Shown piece after piece: positions 59,352 to 64,000 of a stretch of 64,000 nucleotides of DNA; the stretch's first letter is position 1; each line of letters opens with the position of its first letter. The position numbers and the translations under genes were made by a program. The notes beneath the pieces were generated by a model that saw nothing but the letters and a program-made list of their open reading frames with translations, did not search any database and was not told the origin of the DNA. The stretch spans positions 1 through 64,000 of the forward strand of contig JAFPWX010000017.1 in the NCBI GenBank assembly GCA_017412645.1, written 5' to 3'. The stretch comes from Bacteroidales bacterium (GTDB lineage Bacteria; Bacteroidota; Bacteroidia; Bacteroidales; UBA932).

Positions 59352-61222
59352 GCTTTTCTTCCGCTATCAGCAATCAGCGATGCTACGGCAGTGCAGAAGG
59401 CTGCGCTGTCGAGCAGTTGCCTGTTGCTGAGATGCAGGCGCCAGCACCACTTGTTGTCCGGATCGGCCGGATCGTTGATGCGTTCTTCCTTCGGATCGGG
59501 AGCGCGGAGGCTGCCATCCATAGAGAGCCAGTCCTGGATGGGGAAGATTGCCAGCATGCTGTGGGAATTCAGATGATTCCAGAGGATGTCGCGGCACTCC
59601 TGCGGGGTCTTGTCGTCGGAATCCCACATGCGGATGCCGGACATGTCGTGCGAGGAGGTGGCGCATACGCTGAGCTGCGGCCATTCGTGGCCCTTGTCCA
59701 TTCGGGCCATCTCTAGCGAAAGGATCTTCTGGTTATCCATCACGTCAACCACGCAGTCGGGCACCATGCCCAGGTCTTCGCCGCATGCAAGCATGCCGGT
59801 TGAGGAGAGGAGGTGCGGGAGCTTGCGCAGTGCGTTATACTTCCAGAAGGCGTCGTGACGATGATAGAAGAAGTCGGTGTAGAGGGCGTCGAAACGCTCT
59901 TTCTGCCAGGGCTCGAGGGTGCTGGTATCCGGGCTGATGAGGGGGTGGAACCAGCCGGGCTTGCGGGGATCTTCGATGAAGAGGCCGATGATCGGCAGGC
60001 CCATGGCCACGATTTCGTCGCGGCTGTACGGCAGGGCCGGATTGAAGTGGCCCAGCAGGCCGCCCTTGTATTCCAGCGGAATCTCCCAGATGCGGAAGAA
60101 GCCGAGGATATGGTCGATGCGGAAGGCGTCGAAGTACTCGCTCATCTTGCGCAGGCGGCGCTTCCACCAGGCGTAGTCGTCCTTTGCCATCTCGTCCCAG
60201 TTGTAAGTGGGGAAGCCCCAGTTCTGGCCGTCCACGCTGAAGAAATCGGGCGGGGCACCGGCGCTGGCGTCGAGATTGTATAACTTCGGGAAGCTGGTGG
60301 CGTCCACGCTGTCGCGGCCCACTCCGATGGGAAGGTCCCCCTTGAGATAGACGCCCTTCGAGTGGGCATAGGCCACCGCGTCGGAGAGCTGGTGGTCCAA
60401 ATGCCACTGCACCCAGCGGAAGAAGTCTTCCGGCTGACCGTCACGCTTGCTGCAGAAGGCCGCGTAGGCGTCGAGCCATGAGGCGTTGCGGACACAGAAC
60501 TCCTTGAACGCCTTCTTTACCAGATCCTTCTTGCCATGGTCCTTGAAGGCCTCGAGCAGATATTTGTTCTTGAGGGCCGCCACCCTCGGATAATCCACCT
60601 TGGGCAAGGCGTTCAGCTCTTTCTGAAGGGCCGCATCGGGGGTGATGCCGACGTCCGGCAGATGCACGTAGATGGGATGGAGGGCGAAGGAGGAGACGGG
60701 GTTGTAGGGGTAGCTCTCGGCCCAGCTGCCTTTACGCGTGGTATCGTTGATGGGCAGCAGCTGGATGATGTTCTGCCCGGTGCGGGCTGCCCAGTCGGCG
60801 AAGCCCTTGATGTCCACGAACTCCCCTATGCCGAAGTCGTCGTCGCCGCGGAGCGAGAAGACCGGAACGGCGGTGCCTGCGCCGCGGTAGCCCGGACGGT
60901 CGAAGATCCCGGCCGAGTGCTTGCGCGGGAAGGGGCAGCCGGAGATGGGGCAGTCGTACCAGGAATCGGTGATTTCAAGCGGTCCCCTGCCGGTGAGCTT
61001 GACGTCGGTCCTGTGATGGTGGTCCCATTCGGTGCGGGCGATGAGGTCGCCCTGATAGAGCACGTAGGTGTAGTCTGCCAGCACTTCTTCGGGGCAGTTG
61101 CGGATGCTTGCGCTCCAGATGTTGCCTGCTCCCCAGGCCATGGGGTACACCTTGTCGTGGGAGACAAGGCAAAGCCTCTCACCCCATCGGGTGATATATT
61201 CGACGGAGAATTTTACTGTCAT
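59348..61222 (-). CDS. malQ: 4-alpha-glucanotransferase (GH77) with one N-terminal starch-binding-type domain
   Basis: This 624-residue enzyme transfers alpha-1,4-glucan segments between malto-oligosaccharides. Residues 1-90 look like a CBM20-type domain (WGAGNIWSASIRNCPEEVLA). The GH77 barrel follows: PVFSLRGDDDFGIGEFVDIK, QLLPINDTTRKGSWAESYPY, DLPIGVGRDSVDA, DAFRIDHILGFFRIWEIP (nucleophile Asp), ACGEDLGMVPDCVVDVMDNQ (acid/base Glu) and SSHDMSGIRMW. Many Bacteroides relatives are near 900 residues with two CBM20 domains, so this one is a shorter form. It follows aspS by 34 bases on the same strand. Confidence 0.93.
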   Translation of the reverse strand: MTVKFSVEYITRWGERLCLVSHDKVYPMAWGAGNIWSASIRNCPEEVLADYTYVLYQGDLIARTEWDHHHRTDVKLTGRGPLEITDSWYDCPISGCPFPRKHSAGIFDRPGYRGAGTAVPVFSLRGDDDFGIGEFVDIKGFADWAARTGQNIIQLLPINDTTRKGSWAESYPYNPVSSFALHPIYVHLPDVGITPDAALQKELNALPKVDYPRVAALKNKYLLEAFKDHGKKDLVKKAFKEFCVRNASWLDAYAAFCSKRDGQPEDFFRWVQWHLDHQLSDAVAYAHSKGVYLKGDLPIGVGRDSVDATSFPKLYNLDASAGAPPDFFSVDGQNWGFPTYNWDEMAKDDYAWWKRRLRKMSEYFDAFRIDHILGFFRIWEIPLEYKGGLLGHFNPALPYSRDEIVAMGLPIIGLFIEDPRKPGWFHPLISPDTSTLEPWQKERFDALYTDFFYHRHDAFWKYNALRKLPHLLSSTGMLACGEDLGMVPDCVVDVMDNQKILSLEMARMDKGHEWPQLSVCATSSHDMSGIRMWDSDDKTPQECRDILWNHLNSHSMLAIFPIQDWLSMDGSLRAPDPKEERINDPADPDNKWCWRLHLSNRQLLDSAAFCTAVASLIADSGRKA

Positions 61223-61256
61223 CGGTATTCTGTTTTAGTGTTATCGGTTCCGGGAG

Positions 61257-63023
61257 TTACTCCGGCTTACGGAGGTCCAGCTGCAGTTCGTCGAGCTGCT
61301 TCTGGTCGATGATGCCGGGAGCCCCGAGCATGATATCCTTGCCCTGGTTGTTCTTCGGGAAGGCGATGTAGTCGCGGATGGAGTCGCTGCCGCCGAAGAG
61401 GGCGCACACGCGGTCCAGGCCGAAGGCCAGACCTCCGTGGGGAGGAGCCCCGTAGCGGAAGGCATTGATGAGGAAGCCGAACTTGCGCTCTGCCTCTTCC
61501 TTGCCGATTCCGATGATCTGGAACATGCGCTCCTGGTCCTTGGGATTGTGGATACGTATGCTGCCGCCGCCGAGCTCGGTGCCGTTGAGCACGAAGTCGT
61601 AGGCGTTGGCGCAGACCTTGAGGATATCTTCCGGCTTGTCGGAGTAGTAGTACTGCAGATGCTCGGGCTTGGGAGCCGTGAACGGGTGATGCAGGGCGTC
61701 CCACTTGTTCTCCTCGTCGTTCCACTCGAAGAGCGGGAAGTCGGTGAGCCAGAGGGGTGCGAAGACGTCGGGCTTGCGGAGACCGAGACGGTTTCCGAGC
61801 TCTATGCGGAGCTGGCCCAGACGGGTCTGGGTCTTGCGCTTGTCGCCGCAGAGGATGAGCAGAAGGTCGCCGGTTTTGGCTTCTGCGGCCCCAGCTATCT
61901 TGAGAAGGTCTTCAGGGGAGAAGAACTTGTCGACCGAGCTCTTCACGGAGCCGTCTTCGTTCAGGCGAACCGTGACCATGCCGGCGGCACCCACCTGCGG
62001 ACGCTTCACCCATTCGGTGAGTTCGTCGGTCTGCTTGCGCGACCAGCCGGCCGCTCCGGGAACGGCTATTGCGCCCACGTATTTAGAGCCGTCGAACACG
62101 CTGAATCCGTGGCCCTGAGCCTGCCCGGTGACCTCGTGCAGGAGCATGCCGTAGCGGATGTCGGGTTTGTCGGAACCATATTTGTCCATGCCGTCGAACC
62201 AGCTCATGCGCGGAATCGGGTTGGGGATGTCCACGCCCAGCACGGTTTTGAAGAGGTGGCGCATCATGCCTTCGAACATGTTCAGCACGTCTTCCTGCTC
62301 CACGAAGGACATCTCGCAGTCGATCTGGGTGAATTCCGGCTGACGGTCGGCGCGGAGGTCTTCGTCGCGGAAGCACTTCACGATCTGGAAGTAGCGGTCC
62401 ATGCCGGCGACCATCAGGCTCTGCTTGAGCGTCTGGGGGCTCTGCGGGAGGGCGTAGAAGGTGCCGGGGTTCATGCGGGATGGGACGACGAAGTCGCGCG
62501 CGCCTTCAGGCGTGGAGTTGATAAGGAAGGGGGTCTCGATTTCGAGGAAGCCCTTGCTGTCGAGGTATTCGCGAGTCTCGTGACAGATTCGATGACGCAG
62601 CTGGAGGGCCTTCTGGAGGGGGTTCCTGCGAAGGTCGAGGTAGCGGTACTTGGCACGGAGATCTTCGCCGCCGTCGGAGTTATCCTCGATGGTGAAGGGA
62701 GGAGTGAGGCTGGCGTTGAGAACTTTGATGGTGTCCAGCTTTATCTCTATATCGCCGGTGGGCATCTTGGGGTTCTTGCTGGCGCGCTCCACCACGGTGC
62801 CGACCGCCTGAATCACGAACTCGCGTCCGAGGCCGTTTGCCGCGTCTACGAGCTCTGCCGGAGCATCTGCCTCCACCACCAGCTGGGTGATACCGTAGCG
62901 GTCACGGAGGTCGATGAAGGTCATACCCCCCAGCTTGCGGGAGCGCTGCACCCAACCTGCCAATGTAACTTTCTTTCCTGCGTCTGAAATGCGGAGTTCC
63001 CCGCAAGTATGGTCACGATACAT
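61257..63023 (-). CDS. aspS: Aspartate--tRNA ligase
   Basis: This 588-residue class II synthetase has the N-terminal OB-fold anticodon domain ([32 protein letters not shown]), class II motif 2 ([20 protein letters not shown]), the bacterial GAD insertion (about 290-420) and motif 3 ([20 protein letters not shown]). Length is as expected for the bacterial enzyme. A -7 box (TAAATTTG) lies at 63045-63052. Confidence 0.98.
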   Translation of the reverse strand: MYRDHTCGELRISDAGKKVTLAGWVQRSRKLGGMTFIDLRDRYGITQLVVEADAPAELVDAANGLGREFVIQAVGTVVERASKNPKMPTGDIEIKLDTIKVLNASLTPPFTIEDNSDGGEDLRAKYRYLDLRRNPLQKALQLRHRICHETREYLDSKGFLEIETPFLINSTPEGARDFVVPSRMNPGTFYALPQSPQTLKQSLMVAGMDRYFQIVKCFRDEDLRADRQPEFTQIDCEMSFVEQEDVLNMFEGMMRHLFKTVLGVDIPNPIPRMSWFDGMDKYGSDKPDIRYGMLLHEVTGQAQGHGFSVFDGSKYVGAIAVPGAAGWSRKQTDELTEWVKRPQVGAAGMVTVRLNEDGSVKSSVDKFFSPEDLLKIAGAAEAKTGDLLLILCGDKRKTQTRLGQLRIELGNRLGLRKPDVFAPLWLTDFPLFEWNDEENKWDALHHPFTAPKPEHLQYYYSDKPEDILKVCANAYDFVLNGTELGGGSIRIHNPKDQERMFQIIGIGKEEAERKFGFLINAFRYGAPPHGGLAFGLDRVCALFGGSDSIRDYIAFPKNNQGKDIMLGAPGIIDQKQLDELQLDLRKPE

Positions 63024-63044
63024 ATTCTAGATTTTTTGCGACTA

Positions 63045-63052
63045 CAAATTTA
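63045..63052 (-). promoter_or_regulatory. -7 box of aspS
   Basis: TAAATTTG on the minus strand, 21 bases upstream of the aspS start, in the gap after the GNAT gene. Confidence 0.5.
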
Positions 63053-63060
63053 ACAAAAAA

Positions 63061-63531
63061 TCACATCAACTGTTTTAGCATTGGAATGATCTCTTTCTGA
63101 TCTCCAACAATGGCGTTTCGCTCAAAACCACATTTGAGGTAAAACCCTTCTGCTGAATATCGCTTATTGTAATAGGCATCGACGGTCAAAAAGGGGAACA
63201 TGTTTTGTCGCGCATGTTTTTCAATAGTATTAAGTATTATTCTTCCTATTCCCTTATTACGATAGTCTTTACGCACCGCTATGAAGTCTATTTCGATGGA
63301 AGGAATCTCATCATCATAGACGATTATGGAAGAATTACTATAAACAACGACAGCTACTGCTTCGTTCTGATAATAGATGATGTACATCTTGCAGCTTTGC
63401 TCCGCAATAAACGAAGCCAATCCTCCTTCCTTTTTGTGGATAAGGATATCTATTCCGCGTTCTCCGCAGAAAAAAGAAGAGAGGGCGCCGACATCGGACG
63501 CCCTCTCGAAATATAGCAAGTTGTCTGTCAT
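63061..63531 (-). CDS. GNAT-family N-acetyltransferase
   Basis: The 156-residue protein has the GNAT core. The acetyl-CoA motif A is VRKDYRNKGIGRIILNTIEK (Q/R-x-x-G-x-G/A form), with a strand IPSIEIDFIAV before it and FYLKCGFERNAI after it. The start overlaps the end of a 47-codon basic ORF by four bases (ATGA). Such pairing is typical of acetyltransferase toxins with small antitoxins, but the partner is not a recognised antitoxin. A metabolic acetyltransferase remains possible. Confidence 0.82.
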   Translation of the reverse strand: MTDNLLYFERASDVGALSSFFCGERGIDILIHKKEGGLASFIAEQSCKMYIIYYQNEAVAVVVYSNSSIIVYDDEIPSIEIDFIAVRKDYRNKGIGRIILNTIEKHARQNMFPFLTVDAYYNKRYSAEGFYLKCGFERNAIVGDQKEIIPMLKQLM

Positions 63532-63671
63532 TTCCAGACAACGCTGAATTTCTCAGGCATCTTTACGGCGTCACCAGTGTTTTTTCTGGTTTTGTCAAGG
63601 GTGAGTTTTTTTGAGACTTTTGCAGCTTGCTCGCCCTTGCACTCCTGTTTTGTTCTTTTATACCCAATCAT
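63528..63671 (-). CDS. Small basic ORF coupled to the GNAT gene
   Basis: Forty-seven residues, MIGYKRTKQECKGEQAAKVS then a lysine-rich middle and MPEKFSVVWK. The ATG at 63671 has a good Shine-Dalgarno (AGGAGA, eight bases upstream) and a TACTTTTG -7 box. A longer frame to 63767 would start upstream of that promoter, so I reject it. The stop overlaps the GNAT start. Function unknown; a regulator or antitoxin is inference from arrangement. Confidence 0.6.
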   Translation of the reverse strand: MIGYKRTKQECKGEQAAKVSKKLTLDKTRKNTGDAVKMPEKFSVVWK

Positions 63672-63690
63672 ATTGAGTTCTCCTTTTGCG

Positions 63691-63721
63691 CAAAAGTAGG
63701 AATAGTTTTCTTGAAAAGCAA
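63691..63721 (-). promoter_or_regulatory. Promoter of small-ORF/GNAT pair
   Basis: TACTTTTG at 63691-63698 and TTG at 63719-63721, 20 bases apart on the minus strand. Confidence 0.55.
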
Positions 63722-63741
63722 GGCCAAATCTAATTCTTGAA

Positions 63742-63756
63742 GTCGCAATTTGCGAC
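63742..63756. promoter_or_regulatory. Palindrome GTCGCAATTTGCGAC
   Basis: Perfect seven-base arms around one central base, about 20 bases upstream of the -33 position of the small-ORF/GNAT promoter. A possible operator. Confidence 0.45.
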
Positions 63757-63815
63757 ATCAAGTCCATAACCCTCAGATAAACAGTTCAAGGTCTTGAAAG
63801 AAAAGGAATTGCGTG

Positions 63816-63967
63816 ATTTGCGGTGCAAAATTTCCTCCACAAACGTATCGTTGATGTTCCACAATCACACCAAGATCTTTTCGAAGGTTACAATCTGACT
63901 ATTAATGTGTTACACGATTTGCGGTCAAAATTTTTGACCGCAAATGTAGTGCTTATGAACCGCAAAT
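63816..63967. promoter_or_regulatory. Four ATTTGCGGT boxes including a 29-base perfect palindrome
   Basis: ATTTGCGGT is at 63816-63824 (+), 63917-63925 (+), 63937-63945 (-) and 63959-63967 (-). The middle two lie within 63917-63945, which has perfect 14-base arms (ATTTGCGGTCAAAA and its complement) around one T. No gene is visible from 63768 to 63976. It may be a regulator-binding or recombination site. Confidence 0.55.
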
Positions 63968-63976
63968 TAAGGCCTG

Positions 63977-64000
63977 CTACTCCGCTGCCACGGGACGGAC
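63977..64000 (-). CDS. Possible 3' end of a gene cut by the window edge
   Basis: The minus strand reads VRPVAAE followed by TAG at 63977-63979. Only seven codons are present, so identity and even coding status are uncertain. Confidence 0.2.
   Translation of the reverse strand, partial: VRPVAAE

Noticed and set aside
63672-63767. Longer version of the small basic ORF starting at 63767
   Set aside because: The likely promoter and Shine-Dalgarno lie downstream of that ATG.

Overview
The window reads as chromosomal DNA of a fairly GC-rich member of the Bacteroidales. The evidence is many TAnnTTTG promoter -7 boxes just before start codons, few Shine-Dalgarno sequences, a SusC/SusD locus run by an ECF sigma factor and FecR-like anti-sigma, a Bacteroides-type serine palmitoyltransferase, a fused SecDF, BACON and DUF4595-type lipoproteins and many lipobox signal peptides. 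An uncultured gut or rumen lineage is plausible, but the genus cannot be fixed from sequence alone.

Layout. 1-7.4 kb: end of a membrane pyrophosphatase gene, pheS, a small exported protein, a C69 dipeptidase, a histidine phosphatase, and a clpB that lacks its N domain and has a leader hairpin over its ribosome-binding site. 7.4-9.8 kb: a two-gene accessory operon (nucleotidyltransferase plus AlbA_2/winged-helix protein). 9.8-19.7 kb: a second small-protein/pheS pair, a lipoprotein, a PAP2 phosphatase, an IS3-family element inside a palindromic array, a second C69 dipeptidase, and an Fe-S membrane protein/Tat reductase pair. 19.7-25.3 kb: a rearranged sugar-sensing region with two intact LacI regulators, a third truncated one, shared TTGCGCAA operators, a GRP-type transporter, a beta-propeller lipoprotein and gene remnants. 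25.3-39.1 kb: an AT-richer polysaccharide-utilisation-type island (TPR/DUF5107 protein, then sigma, anti-sigma, SusC, SusD, GH123-like protein, BACON lipoprotein, nucleoside hydrolase in one operon). It is bracketed by about 316 bp direct repeats of a DUF2147 gene, one complete and one truncated. 39.2-64 kb: mostly housekeeping and envelope genes (glycerophosphodiesterase, tRNA-Ser, a cysteine-rich lipoprotein, serine palmitoyltransferase, mutS, a nuclease, a glycosyltransferase, YfhO, rsmA, murB, secDF, a 4-alpha-glucanotransferase, aspS), ending with a GNAT protein coupled to a tiny basic ORF near strong palindromes.

How the parts fit. The central island looks like an acquired nutrient-capture system: SusC/SusD import, STN/FecR/sigma signalling, and surface lipoproteins for binding and hydrolysis. 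The neighbouring LacI cluster controls a separate small sugar-uptake regulon. The most unusual points are the duplicated pheS, small-protein and C69 genes within 16 kb (real duplication, transfer or chimeric assembly), the direct repeats around the island, the LacI mosaic with conserved operator/promoter geometry, the clpB leader hairpin, a cloverleaf-like inverted repeat touching tRNA-Ser, and the 39-cysteine lipoprotein.
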